This document shows, piece by piece, positions 1-9,107 of a DNA stretch of 64,000 nt. How positions within the stretch are numbered: position 1 is the first letter of the stretch; each line of letters begins with the position of its first letter. Both the position numbers and the translations under genes were made by a program. The notes under the pieces are model-generated. The model saw only the letters and a list, made by a program, of their open reading frames with translations, was not told the origin of the DNA and made no database searches. Source of the DNA: Desulfobacterales bacterium (GTDB taxonomy: Bacteria > Desulfobacterota > Desulfobacteria > Desulfobacterales > JARGFK01); contig JARGFK010000010.1 of NCBI GenBank assembly GCA_029211065.1, positions 1 through 64,000 on the forward strand. Reading direction: 5' to 3'.

Positions 1-1
1 C

Positions 2-127
2 CCTTCGCTGCGGGGGGGTTCGTGGGACGACGATCGGGGCGACGCCCGTTGTGCGTTCCGCCGCAGGTTCTACCCGTACATTCGGGACAGCGATATCGGA
101 TTTCGTTGCGTCAGGACTAAAAAATAA
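2..127 (+). CDS. C-terminus of a formylglycine-generating-enzyme (SUMF1/EgtB/PvdO) family protein, 5' end outside the window
   Basis: Reading frame 2 is open from the left edge to a TAA at 125-127. The last 41 codons carry the typical end of FGE-sulfatase domains: an RGGSWDDD motif near the edge, then an arginine-rich stretch, then DSDIGFRCVR just before the stop. Family members either activate sulfatases by oxidising a cysteine to formylglycine or act as related oxygenases or C-type-lectin-fold proteins; the fragment is too short to say which. It lies upstream of the aminotransferase on the same strand, with a hairpin terminator in between, so the two are probably separate transcripts. Confidence 0.8.
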   Translation, partial: PSLRGGSWDDDRGDARCAFRRRFYPYIRDSDIGFRCVRTKK

Positions 128-156
128 CCCTTTGCCCTTTTAAACTTTTACCCTTT

Positions 157-179
157 AAAAAATCGCGTAGCGATTTTTT
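157..179 (+). terminator. A/T-rich hairpin terminator after the FGE-like gene
   Basis: A perfect 10-bp stem (AAAAAATCGC / GCGATTTTTT) with a GTA loop lies 30 bp after the FGE-like stop. The right arm ends in six T, as in an intrinsic terminator. Confidence 0.6.
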
Positions 180-249
180 AATATTAAATTGCAGGCCATA
201 TGAGAAGAAAAACAAGAGGCATTTACCATAAAATAAAGAGGTAAAGAAC

Positions 250-1431
250 ATGTTTTCAAACCGTGGTACCTGGGATGTAAGCCCCAACCCCTTGAGCAGG
301 CTCCTTGAAAAGAAGAAGGCCGGCGGCGAAACTGTTTTAGATTTGACGCAGTCCAACCCGACCCGGGCGGGATTTCATTATGAAGATGAAAAGATACTGA
401 CGGCCCTGGCACAGCCCCGGGCAATGGTTTATGAGCCTGACCCGCGGGGTTTTGCAACCGCCCGGGAAGCGGTCAAGGATTATTACCGGGAGCTGGGTAA
501 AGAGATTGATGTGAGTTCCATCTTTCTGACCGCCAGCACCAGTGAAGCCTACGCGGTTCTGTTCAAGCTGCTGGGCAATTCAGGTGATGAGATCCTGATC
601 CCCCGGCCCGGGTATCCCCTGCTTTCTTTTCTGGCGGTTTTTGAAGACCTGCAGCCCGTGGCCTATCCGCTGAAATATGACGATGCAAAGGGGTGGTCTA
701 TGGACCTGGAGGTCCTGCAGGCGCTTATCACCCCCTCTACCCGGGCAGTTGTGGTGGTCAACCCCAACAACCCCACCGGTTCTTTTTTAAAGGAGCCGGA
801 GTTGAAAGCGCTCGACAGCATCTGCCGCGAGCACGATCTGGCCCTGATCGTGGACGAGGTGTTTTCCGATTTTGGGGCCGCACCGGAACCGGGCCGGGTT
901 CGGACGGCGGTGAACCGTTCCACCGTCATGACCTTTGTACTGAACGGACTTTCCAAGGTGGCGGGGCTGCCCCAGATGAAGCTGGGATGGATTGTTGTGG
1001 GCGGCAAATCCGATCTTGCCGAAACAGTCCAGGCGCGGCTTGAAATGATGCTGGATTTTTATCTTTCGGTGTCAGCGCCGGTGCAGCACGCAGCCAAAAA
1101 GCTGCTCCAGGGGCGCAAAGCGATCCAGGACCAGATGCATTCCCGGCTGGAGGATAACAGCCGCTTTTTAAAAGCGCAGCTCGCTCAAACCGCCAACTGC
1201 AAATTGCTGCGGCGCGAAGGCGGCTGGTATGGGATCCTGGAGATATCCGATGCAGTTTCCGATGAGGACCGGGTCTTGCAGCTGCTGGAGGGGGACAACA
1301 CGCTGGTGCATCCCGGGTATTTTTATGGATTCGACCGGGAAGGGTTTGTGGTGGTCAGCCTGCTGACGCCCGTTGAAATTTTTCAGTCTGGAATTTCACG
1401 GCTGATACAAAGATTTGGTCGCGACGGATAA
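250..1431 (+). CDS. PLP-dependent class I/II aminotransferase
   Basis: The 393-residue product is a fold-type I aminotransferase, a cytosolic enzyme moving an amino group between an amino acid and a 2-oxo acid. Visible landmarks are the NPNNPTG motif at residues 171-177, the Asp202-Glu203 pair in VDEVF that contacts the pyridine nitrogen of PLP, and GLSK with the likely Schiff-base Lys236 followed by LGW. Length is normal for the family. ATG at 250 follows an AGAGG ribosome-binding site. The substrate cannot be told from sequence; the aspartate/aromatic/alanine-type subgroup is the usual annotation. It is followed on the same strand by the CYTH gene about 95 bp away. Confidence 0.9.
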   Translation: MFSNRGTWDVSPNPLSRLLEKKKAGGETVLDLTQSNPTRAGFHYEDEKILTALAQPRAMVYEPDPRGFATAREAVKDYYRELGKEIDVSSIFLTASTSEAYAVLFKLLGNSGDEILIPRPGYPLLSFLAVFEDLQPVAYPLKYDDAKGWSMDLEVLQALITPSTRAVVVVNPNNPTGSFLKEPELKALDSICREHDLALIVDEVFSDFGAAPEPGRVRTAVNRSTVMTFVLNGLSKVAGLPQMKLGWIVVGGKSDLAETVQARLEMMLDFYLSVSAPVQHAAKKLLQGRKAIQDQMHSRLEDNSRFLKAQLAQTANCKLLRREGGWYGILEISDAVSDEDRVLQLLEGDNTLVHPGYFYGFDREGFVVVSLLTPVEIFQSGISRLIQRFGRDG

Positions 1432-1526
1432 AACGCGACAACCGGCACGGGCCCGGCGATCAATTATTACCCTGCAGCAACAGGGCTTAATTTTTATAGA
1501 TAAGCACATAACCGGGGTGATCGATA

Positions 1527-2003
1527 ATGGGAAAAGAGATTGAAAAAAAGTTTCTTGTTATAGACAAAACTTTCAGGAAACTGGCAGAAGGAACCCGATA
1601 CCGGCAGGGATACCTGAATAGCTCCAAGGAGCGCGTTGTGCGGGTTCGTGCGATCGACGACAAGGGCTTTCTGGCCGTCAAAGGGATTACCACCGGCGCC
1701 ACGCGGGTGGCGTATGAATATGAAATTCCGGTTCAGGATGCCGATGCCATGCTGGATGAACTGTGCGAAAAACCCATTATCGAAAAGAACCGATATAAAA
1801 TTCAACATGAAAACCTTGTCTGGGAAATTGATGAGTTTTTCGGGGAAAATCAGGGGTTGATCGTTGCAGAGGTGGAGCTGGAGAGGGAGGATCAGCCCTT
1901 TGTGAAACCTGAGTGGATCGGCGCTGAGGTTACCGGAGATCCGAAATATTTTAACTCAAATCTGATCCGAAATTCCTATAAAAACTGGCAGCGGTCAGAA
2001 TGA
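1527..2003 (+). CDS. CYTH-domain protein (triphosphate tunnel metalloenzyme family)
   Basis: The 158-residue protein begins MGKEIEKKF, which holds the ExExK signature (Glu4, Glu6, Lys8) of CYTH proteins. Alternating basic and acidic strands follow, as expected for a tunnel of beta strands that binds a triphosphate and divalent metal. Bacterial members are mostly inorganic triphosphatases or have unknown substrates; adenylate cyclase activity is rare and not suggested here. It ends 16 bp before the convergent end of tamB. Confidence 0.85.
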   Translation: MGKEIEKKFLVIDKTFRKLAEGTRYRQGYLNSSKERVVRVRAIDDKGFLAVKGITTGATRVAYEYEIPVQDADAMLDELCEKPIIEKNRYKIQHENLVWEIDEFFGENQGLIVAEVELEREDQPFVKPEWIGAEVTGDPKYFNSNLIRNSYKNWQRSE

Positions 2004-2018
2004 GATTTGATTCGGAAT

Positions 2019-5000
2019 TTAAAAATCAAAATCCCAGACAAAATCGATTCCGCTTGTCTTCTCATCCCCCAGCTGGGTTTCGATACTGAAATTGCGGTTG
2101 ATTTCATAAGTCACCTCAACCTGGTCGGGCTCATCCACTTTAAAACGGTGGCGATAGAGCACAAAAACTTCCGGGGTGACGTATTTTCCCACGGCAAGCG
2201 AACCCTGGGTGATGTCCCCGCCGCCGGATTCCAGGGTAAGGACATCCAGACTGAATGCGTCTCCCAGTAAATTTTTCAGTTCATTGGCCGCAAGCTGTCC
2301 GGTCAGGTTCAGTGCGGCCTGCTCGGCATTTAAATTCTGCTGCTGGTTTAAGTCGCCGGCAGGCTTTCCAAACACCAGATAGGAGATGATATCCGTCCGA
2401 TCCATGGCCGGCTCGCTGTCCAGGTCCAGCGTCATCTGTTGGGCCGTCCCTGTTATCTTAATAATAATATTAACCTTGGCGATGCGGGTTTCCGCCTGGA
2501 TGTCCAGGTTCGGATTGGGTTCTGCCAGCCCAATGAAATCAACATTGCCTCGGCTTATCTTAAAAAGTTTGTTCTGAAAATCGAATGTTCCCCTGACCGC
2601 ATTAAGCGATCCCACCAGAACAAAAGGTTTGTCCGCCTCCTTCTTTAAATTGACCTGACCGGCCATTTCAGCGGTGACCCCCTGGCCTTTGAGCCAGGCG
2701 TTTTTAGGGACTGACACCAGCACATCTGCCGCCAGGGGACGAAGAAGCGCTTCCGCGCTGCCGGGTTCTTCCGGGATCTCGATGGTCGTTTTTTTATCAG
2801 CGCCGGCCGATTCGATTTGGATTTCAGCCGGACCCTGGGTTGAAAGCAGATCCAGATTGACACGGCTTTCCGTGATGGTCAGAATGCCGCCTAAAACGGG
2901 TTTATGCGGCGTACCAATGAGTTTTAAGTCCGGCCGAACCCGGGCAGTTACGGCCTTTTGATAGGGGATGTAGAGATTCTCACCGGTCAGGCGAATATCA
3001 AATCCGGTCGGTTTTAATCCCTCCGCTTTGATGCGGCCGCTTATATTCAGGGTTCCTTCCGTGTCGCCGGTCAGCGAAAACGCGTTAATGACCACTCCGG
3101 CCGGTGAAAAATCAACTTGCGCCCGGACTGTTTCATATGACAGGGCGGGGTTCAGCAGGGTTAAATATCCGTCCTGCAGGGACAGGCTTCCGCGGATGAC
3201 CGGTTTGGTCAGATTGCCGCTTGCCGTTGCATTAACATTCAGCAGGGCGTCAAAATCGATTCCCGCCGGCCGCGGGATCGGCAGCATGGACAATTTCAGG
3301 TTGCGGGCGGCGGCCTCCAGCCTGAAATCATTGTCAAGGGGTTTAAAGCGAAAGGGAACCAGAGACAATTCCAGCCCGGCCCGGCCGTTAAGGTCCAGAA
3401 ACTTTTGTTTCCCACGGTACAAGGCGGCATTTAGGTCGACGTTAGCGGCCTCATAGTGAAACGCTATGTTTAAACTGGAAAACCCATAATCACGGGGATC
3501 CTTGTTTTCAGGCGCAATGAACCCCTCCTGAAGCGAAAGCTTGCCTTTAATTTCCGGTGTGCTTAGGTCTCCGGCCATATCAAGATCCAGGGACAGCAGC
3601 CCTTCATAGTTAAAGGCGGTTTTACGGGGAAGGGGAAGCTCCGACAGCTTTAAGTCGCGGGCCCTTAATGAGACCCTCAGATCCCTTTCCGGCGGGATTA
3701 GCTTGAAAGGATACAGACTGATGCGGCAGGGAGCCTCGGCGGTTAGATCCAGCACTTGCTGCACTTGCCGGAACACAGCAGCTTGAACTGTTGCCCGGGA
3801 CCCGTCGAAGCCGAATGTCAGGTTAAAATCTGAGAAGGACACGGTTGAGGACGTTTTACCTTTCAGGGCGAAAAACCCATCTTTGATCGCCAGATTGCCG
3901 CTGAATTTCGGATCTGTTAAATCACCGTGAAGACGTGCGTCGAGCCTCAGGGTGCCGTCAAAATCAAATTCCGCCGGTTTCGGGATCGGCAGGGTCGACA
4001 GTTTCAGGTCTCTTGCGACGACGGCCATTTTGAATCCGCCGGTCTGGGGCTCTAATTTAAAAGGGCGCAGGGAACATAACACGCCGGCTTCGCCGTTAAG
4101 GTCCAAGATCATGTTTTGGTTTGAGTAGCCGGTTGCCTTAAAAGCCGCCCGGGGAGACCTGTAATCCAGCGAAACATCCAGATCCGAGAAGGAAATGTCA
4201 AAACCGGAAAAATCCTTAACGCCCAGACGGGCCTTGAGAAGCGGCCGGGAAAGGGTTCCGGTCAGTTCCATATCGGCTGAAAAGGTGCCGGAAAATTTGT
4301 CTTGGACTTCAATGATTCGGGGGATGCGTTTTAGGTCCAGCCGCGTGAGGGAAAGGGTGGCGTTTATCCGATTGCCGTCCATGAGACGGCCTGTTAGAGA
4401 AAGCGCCGCTTCTTCTGAAATCAGGTTAAGGGCGGCGATATCAAGGGCGTTTGGCATAAGCGTCAAGCGGATCGGGCCGCGATTGGTGATTTCATCAAAG
4501 GAGGGGGCAGCGGGGGCGCGGCCCGTCTTCGTCGGGGTGAGCCGGAACGTGCTGATGGTAATTTTTTTAGTCGCTTGGCGCCATTCGTCGAAGCGCCCTT
4601 TTACCGCCAGGGACAGGTTCTTTTCATGCTGCAGGCTAAGATCCACCTGGGCGCTGTCCGGCCCTATCTGCAGCGCAAGGTCAAGCCGGGGAATCCGAAT
4701 TCCGTTGACGGTTAGGTTTTGGGCCTGTGAGGCGGCCGTTGCCTTAAAACCATCCGGCGGTCCCTTAAAAGTTCCTTTTAGCGCGAAGTCCTTGGCAGAA
4801 AATTGGTCGTACTTAAATCCGCTGCCGCTGAGGCTGACTGAAAAATCGGGACGGTCCCACCAGCCGTTAAACTCGCCGTTGATTTTTAATTGGCCTTTCA
4901 GGTTAAAGTCGCCGCCGGAGGGAAACCGGTCCGGGAATAGTTTAGGAACCAGGCGAGCGATTTGTTGAAGGTCTGCAAGTTCGGTTCTAAACATCAGCCG

Positions 5001-6647
5001 GCTGCTGCGGACGCCGGGTGTGAGCGAGCCGGATACCGCTACGCTGGCGCCGGCACCGGACAGTTCCAGTGTTTCGATTTCAATATCCCGGCCATTCCAG
5101 GCCGCTTTAATACGACCGCTGCCGATATCGACCGCCTGGATCCTGGATGGGCCGATATCCGCCGAAACCTCGGCGGTGACGGCGGCAAGGTCGAAGCGAT
5201 TGCCGGTTGATACCGGCAAAACGGCAGTTGCTGTAACATTCAGATTGAGCGTTCCGGTAAGATCGGCGCGTCCGCTGACAGCCGGGTCCAGGTCCTGTGC
5301 GGAAGCGACCAGGCTCAGCCGTCCGGGTCGGGCGGAATCGAATATGTCTGCAACGGCCCGGCGGACAGTGATGCGACCCTGGGGTCCGGCCAAAAAACTG
5401 TCTGTGAGTACGAAGGCCCCAGGGTCAAAGGCTGCCTCGATCCTGGCGGCCGTCAGGTTGTAGCCGGCAATCCGGGATGGCTTCAGGTCAACCGTCAAAC
5501 GGCCCCGGCGTCCCGGGCCGACCAGGTCCGAGCCCTGCAGGCGGATATCGGAATTGATGTCGCCGCTGATGCCTTGAAGGTCCACCAGGGGCAACGCCGC
5601 CGGGTTCAGGTGCCGGATGCTTGCGGAAACTTCCATGCCCAGGGATTCAGATCCCGTCCATTCGATCTGTCCGCTGCTGGACAGCGACATCCCCTCCAGA
5701 TCCAGTTGGGCTTCATGGTAAAAGCGGTTCGGGTTTCCTTTGGCCTGGAGCGTTCCGGCGAGTCGGCCCCGATCAAGCGTCGGGATCGAAAGGAGTCGCC
5801 CCATTTCCGGAAGCGAAAGGGTTTTTATTGACGAGCGGAGATTGAATTGAATGCCGGCGGGCTCTAAATCGATACTGCCGTTAGCGATAACGTCGGATTC
5901 CCTTGTTCGTCCCCGGAGATCCTTGATTTCCAGGCGGCTCTTTCCGGGCGAATAGCTGACGCGTCCGCTCAGGCCGGCAAGGCTGAAGGCGGGCTGGTCA
6001 AGGGTCAGGGCAAGATTTATGATCCGGGCAGTAACCACCCCGTCGGTTGACAGTTTCAGTCCGGCCGCCAGTCGGATATTGCTGACCCGCCTTTGAGAAG
6101 CTTCGGTTTGTTTATCGGTTAGAATCACCTCGGTGTCGAAAACCGCTACCCGGCTAACGAGGGTTGTGAGCGCCAGCGGGGCAGGCGCTGAATTATCATG
6201 GGTTTCATCGGCCGGTATAAGGGTTGTGATGTTCAGGCGGCCGTCTTTCTCCCGAATAAGGTTTAAAGCCATGCCGTCGATTTCGACTTCGTTCAACATT
6301 AAGACCCGGGTCAGCAGCAGGGACAGCAGGTAACTTGCCGATACTCGCCGTGCGGTCAGGACAGGGACGTTATTTTTTGAAAATCGGACCCCCTCCAGGG
6401 AAATATCAAATAAAAGACTGCCGGAAATTTTTTCAACCTGAAGGTCAGCCTTTAGATATTGGGTCGCGGCCTCTTCGATATAAGTCTTGACGGCATTCCG
6501 GGCCGTTTCGGTTTGCAGGAATAAAAACGCGCCCAGCAGTAAAATTATAAGTACTACCAGCGGATATATGAGCAGTCGCAGGAAAAAGCGGATGCGTTTT
6601 TTCCCCCAATGTTTCTGCTTTGGTTTTTCCGGTCCTGATTCTTTCAT
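2019..6647 (-). CDS. tamB: TamB, inner-membrane-anchored translocation and assembly module subunit (DUF490/AsmA-like)
   Basis: The 1542-residue protein has a basic N-terminus and one membrane anchor (about residues 24-46), then a very long beta-rich, low-cysteine body, and the C-terminal DUF490 domain ending in a conserved aromatic tail (WDFDF). TamB proteins span the periplasm as hydrophobic beta-taco grooves and work with TamA in outer-membrane protein insertion and phospholipid transport. Its partner tamA lies directly upstream on the same strand. A block with a period of about 118 residues (354 bp) and the signature LKLSxLPIP occurs three times, around residues 880, 998 and 1116, suggesting internal duplication of a groove segment. 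Confidence 0.9.
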   Translation of the reverse strand: MKESGPEKPKQKHWGKKRIRFFLRLLIYPLVVLIILLLGAFLFLQTETARNAVKTYIEEAATQYLKADLQVEKISGSLLFDISLEGVRFSKNNVPVLTARRVSASYLLSLLLTRVLMLNEVEIDGMALNLIREKDGRLNITTLIPADETHDNSAPAPLALTTLVSRVAVFDTEVILTDKQTEASQRRVSNIRLAAGLKLSTDGVVTARIINLALTLDQPAFSLAGLSGRVSYSPGKSRLEIKDLRGRTRESDVIANGSIDLEPAGIQFNLRSSIKTLSLPEMGRLLSIPTLDRGRLAGTLQAKGNPNRFYHEAQLDLEGMSLSSSGQIEWTGSESLGMEVSASIRHLNPAALPLVDLQGISGDINSDIRLQGSDLVGPGRRGRLTVDLKPSRIAGYNLTAARIEAAFDPGAFVLTDSFLAGPQGRITVRRAVADIFDSARPGRLSLVASAQDLDPAVSGRADLTGTLNLNVTATAVLPVSTGNRFDLAAVTAEVSADIGPSRIQAVDIGSGRIKAAWNGRDIEIETLELSGAGASVAVSGSLTPGVRSSRLMFRTELADLQQIARLVPKLFPDRFPSGGDFNLKGQLKINGEFNGWWDRPDFSVSLSGSGFKYDQFSAKDFALKGTFKGPPDGFKATAASQAQNLTVNGIRIPRLDLALQIGPDSAQVDLSLQHEKNLSLAVKGRFDEWRQATKKITISTFRLTPTKTGRAPAAPSFDEITNRGPIRLTLMPNALDIAALNLISEEAALSLTGRLMDGNRINATLSLTRLDLKRIPRIIEVQDKFSGTFSADMELTGTLSRPLLKARLGVKDFSGFDISFSDLDVSLDYRSPRAAFKATGYSNQNMILDLNGEAGVLCSLRPFKLEPQTGGFKMAVVARDLKLSTLPIPKPAEFDFDGTLRLDARLHGDLTDPKFSGNLAIKDGFFALKGKTSSTVSFSDFNLTFGFDGSRATVQAAVFRQVQQVLDLTAEAPCRISLYPFKLIPPERDLRVSLRARDLKLSELPLPRKTAFNYEGLLSLDLDMAGDLSTPEIKGKLSLQEGFIAPENKDPRDYGFSSLNIAFHYEAANVDLNAALYRGKQKFLDLNGRAGLELSLVPFRFKPLDNDFRLEAAARNLKLSMLPIPRPAGIDFDALLNVNATASGNLTKPVIRGSLSLQDGYLTLLNPALSYETVRAQVDFSPAGVVINAFSLTGDTEGTLNISGRIKAEGLKPTGFDIRLTGENLYIPYQKAVTARVRPDLKLIGTPHKPVLGGILTITESRVNLDLLSTQGPAEIQIESAGADKKTTIEIPEEPGSAEALLRPLAADVLVSVPKNAWLKGQGVTAEMAGQVNLKKEADKPFVLVGSLNAVRGTFDFQNKLFKISRGNVDFIGLAEPNPNLDIQAETRIAKVNIIIKITGTAQQMTLDLDSEPAMDRTDIISYLVFGKPAGDLNQQQNLNAEQAALNLTGQLAANELKNLLGDAFSLDVLTLESGGGDITQGSLAVGKYVTPEVFVLYRHRFKVDEPDQVEVTYEINRNFSIETQLGDEKTSGIDFVWDFDF

Positions 6648-6947
6648 GGGTTATGCCCAAATTAATAAAGCTAAATACACGACAAGCTAAGTGACGGTTT
6701 TGGTCTCAGCCCAGAGCATGAGTTTTACAGGTAACATTTGCTAAATTCTAAATCCGAATATCGAAATTCGAAACGGTTCGGCTGGCTCACCGCCCTGAGC
6801 CGGGTCGAAGGGCAAATTCAAATATCGAATGTCCCAATGACAAAAATTTATATTCGCGATGGCAGATGCCCCTCTGTTTTGATCATTCGAGTTTTGGTAG
6901 TTCGGTATTTTTTCGGATTTCAATATTCGTGCTTCGTATTTTATAAG
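6648..6947. repeat. Intergenic region with dispersed-repeat-like sequence between tamA and tamB
   Basis: This 300-bp gap holds no convincing gene. From about 6738 to 6945 it is rich in short related words (AATCCGAATATCGAAATTCG and relatives), with similar words in reverse orientation near the right end (TCGGATTTCAATATTCG). A GGCTCA/TGAGCC hairpin sits at 6784-6801 inside a segment reading GGCTCACCGCCCTGAGCC and then GGTCGAAGGGC. This style of sequence is common as a dispersed intergenic repeat in environmental bacterial genomes. The ORF that can be drawn through it lacks protein-like character. Confidence 0.45.
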
Positions 6948-8792
6948 TTAAAACGCCTGCCCGATACTAAGGTGAATCCGCCACCGGTCTACTTTCTGTT
7001 CGCTTTCCGGCGGATTCAGCTTGTAGCCGAAATCCAGCCGCAGGGGGCCGACAATTGTTTTGTAGCGGATGCCGGTGCCGCTGGTGTAACGCATGTCGCC
7101 GGTATTATATCGAAAATAGTCTGGGTCCAGAAGTCCTGCATCTCCGAAAATGACGCCGGTCAGTTTCCGATAGATCGGAAAATGGAGCTCCAGGTTTGCA
7201 TTCAGGGCGGACAGTCCCCCCAGCGGGTTGCTGTTGTCATCCAGCGGTGGGATCTTATGAAAATCATAGCCGCGAACCGTGTTGCTGCCGCCCAGGAACA
7301 GCCGTTTAAAGATCGGGATGGAGGCCGGATCATCGCTCTGGATGGTTTCAAAGCGGACCCGGCCGGCAACCGTGACACTTTCAGACAGCGGTTGATATCG
7401 TTTCAACTCCAGGGCCGGCCGCACAAAGTTGATTTCAGAACCCAGAAGATCGGAAGCCCATTCGGCCGAAACCGCGACAACACTCCCCTTTTTGGGGTCA
7501 AGGGTGTTGTCGGTGCTGTTGTATACCAATCCGGGTTGAAGGGATGAGATAACATACGTATTTTGTCGTGAAAGCCTCTCCAGCTCTTCGGGGTCCGTAA
7601 TCTTGATGTCTTCAAGATTGTTGACTTCCAGGTTGTAGCTGACTGCCCCGGTCCAGTTTTTAATAAAATTTCGTTCAAGACCGGCATTGCCGAATATTTT
7701 TCGGTTGGTATAGGAATCAAAATTTTCACGTTCAAAACCGGTTTTGGCGCGCAGGGTGTTCTTGGCATCCAGAAAATACGGCTGGATGTAGTCTGCCTGT
7801 ATATTTTCAATTAAATCCGAACGCTTGGCGCTTATCGAGGTTTTTCCGGCCCAGCCCCACAGGTTCCGGTAGGTCCAGGCGCCTTTGAGCCGAAAACCAT
7901 CCTCGGTTCCATAGCCCACGCCGAATTTGATATTTTGACTTTTTTTCGGTGTTAGCTGAATCGTCATCGGAACAGACAGCGCATCCGGTTCGGGCGCCTC
8001 CGGTTTGATCAGAGCCAGCCGGAACATATCCAGGCTAAACAGGTTGCGCCGGCTTTCATCCACCTTGCCGGCATCGTAAAGCTCGCCTTCTTTAAAACGC
8101 ATGGCCCGCAAGATGACGATGTCTTTTACACCGGCATCATTCGGCAAGATCGTGAGAGGACCAAAGCTGTACTGCTTCCGGGGGTCCAGCCTGAAAAAAA
8201 CTTGTGCGGAGTTGGTCTCAGTATTAACCGTTGCCTTGCCGGTTAAGTCCGCAAAGGGATATCCGCTGTTGCCGCAGGCTTTCAGGAGTGCTTTTTTGGC
8301 ATCACGGTATTCCGCGGTTATAAAAATCCGGCCGGGTTTAAGCGGCATCAGTTTTAACAGGTCTTTTACCGCCGGTTTTTCGATTTCCGGCTTTACAGTG
8401 ATATTGATGGCTTCCACCAGAACCGGTGGTCCTTCGGTTATTGTGAAGGTTACATTTGTTGACGGCGGCCCCGCCGGAGCGTTTCTATCATCAGCCGCTT
8501 CGATTTGATAGGCCACAATGGTGTGATAATATCCACGGTCCTGGTAAAACTGTTTAATCCGCAAAACATCATCCGGCAGGTCTTCGGCGCTGAAGACGGG
8601 CCGATCCATCCAGAATTTCCACGCGGGAGGCGTCTGGATGGCCAGAGTCTTGGCCAGGTCGTCTTTGGGGACGGATTTAATCCCGACAAACCGGAGCGTG
8701 TTCAAGCTGAATTGGCTGTCGGGCTCCATACCGCTTGCGGTTACGCTAAAACCGATCAGTATCAGGAGGCATAGGATGATGAATCGCTTCAT
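6948..8792 (-). CDS. tamA: TamA/BamA-family outer-membrane protein (Omp85 superfamily)
   Basis: The 614-residue protein starts with a Sec signal peptide (MKRFIILCLLILIGFSVTASG). POTRA-type domains cover roughly residues 25-270, and a 16-strand Omp85 barrel fills the rest. Late in the barrel are the substrate-loop region (GGSNTVRGYDF, matching the VRGY-type lid motif) and the C-terminal strand ending in phenylalanine. The length fits TamA rather than the longer BamA. Adjacency to tamB on the same strand (tamA upstream) supports a TAM complex joining inner and outer membrane. Confidence 0.9.
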   Translation of the reverse strand: MKRFIILCLLILIGFSVTASGMEPDSQFSLNTLRFVGIKSVPKDDLAKTLAIQTPPAWKFWMDRPVFSAEDLPDDVLRIKQFYQDRGYYHTIVAYQIEAADDRNAPAGPPSTNVTFTITEGPPVLVEAINITVKPEIEKPAVKDLLKLMPLKPGRIFITAEYRDAKKALLKACGNSGYPFADLTGKATVNTETNSAQVFFRLDPRKQYSFGPLTILPNDAGVKDIVILRAMRFKEGELYDAGKVDESRRNLFSLDMFRLALIKPEAPEPDALSVPMTIQLTPKKSQNIKFGVGYGTEDGFRLKGAWTYRNLWGWAGKTSISAKRSDLIENIQADYIQPYFLDAKNTLRAKTGFERENFDSYTNRKIFGNAGLERNFIKNWTGAVSYNLEVNNLEDIKITDPEELERLSRQNTYVISSLQPGLVYNSTDNTLDPKKGSVVAVSAEWASDLLGSEINFVRPALELKRYQPLSESVTVAGRVRFETIQSDDPASIPIFKRLFLGGSNTVRGYDFHKIPPLDDNSNPLGGLSALNANLELHFPIYRKLTGVIFGDAGLLDPDYFRYNTGDMRYTSGTGIRYKTIVGPLRLDFGYKLNPPESEQKVDRWRIHLSIGQAF

Positions 8793-9107
8793 GGTGGCAA
8801 TGTACCATTAAATCAAATAATATAAAATAGCTTCATTTAGTGGTGGGGACTGTGGAATAGGCTTTGAAGGCGATCCGCTTCGGGGAGGTGTGACTGCCTG
8901 AGCGCATTAGGGAGCGTGGCATCGAATGGGGCTTCGAGTTCAATAGAACATTAAGGGGAATAAGAACAACATTCTAAGTAAAAATCAGCACTAATTTTTC
9001 ATAATTCTATTGTAAAATTATAGTGTTAGAGTGGACTGATTCGAAAAAGCCACGACCCCATTGACTCTGTGCGTGTCGCAAATATTGTCGCAAACCTGTC
9101 GCAAAGA
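8793..9107. other. Intergenic region between tamA and fic, with three TGTCGCAAA repeats
   Basis: No gene is supported in this 315-bp gap. It carries the promoter side of tamA and the 3' side of fic. Three copies of TGTCGCAAA lie at 9074-9082, 9086-9094 and 9097-9105, spaced 12 and 11 bp apart, immediately beyond the fic stop codon. An A/T-rich stretch lies around 8960-9030. Confidence 0.5.
9074..9105. repeat. Three direct repeats of TGTCGCAAA downstream of fic
   Basis: Three exact 9-bp copies start at 9074, 9086 and 9097, about one helical turn apart. They could be binding sites for a regulator. Alternatively they are the worn end of a coding repeat, since the reverse complement reads as FATGLRQYLRHAQ in an open frame past the fic stop. 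Confidence 0.55.
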
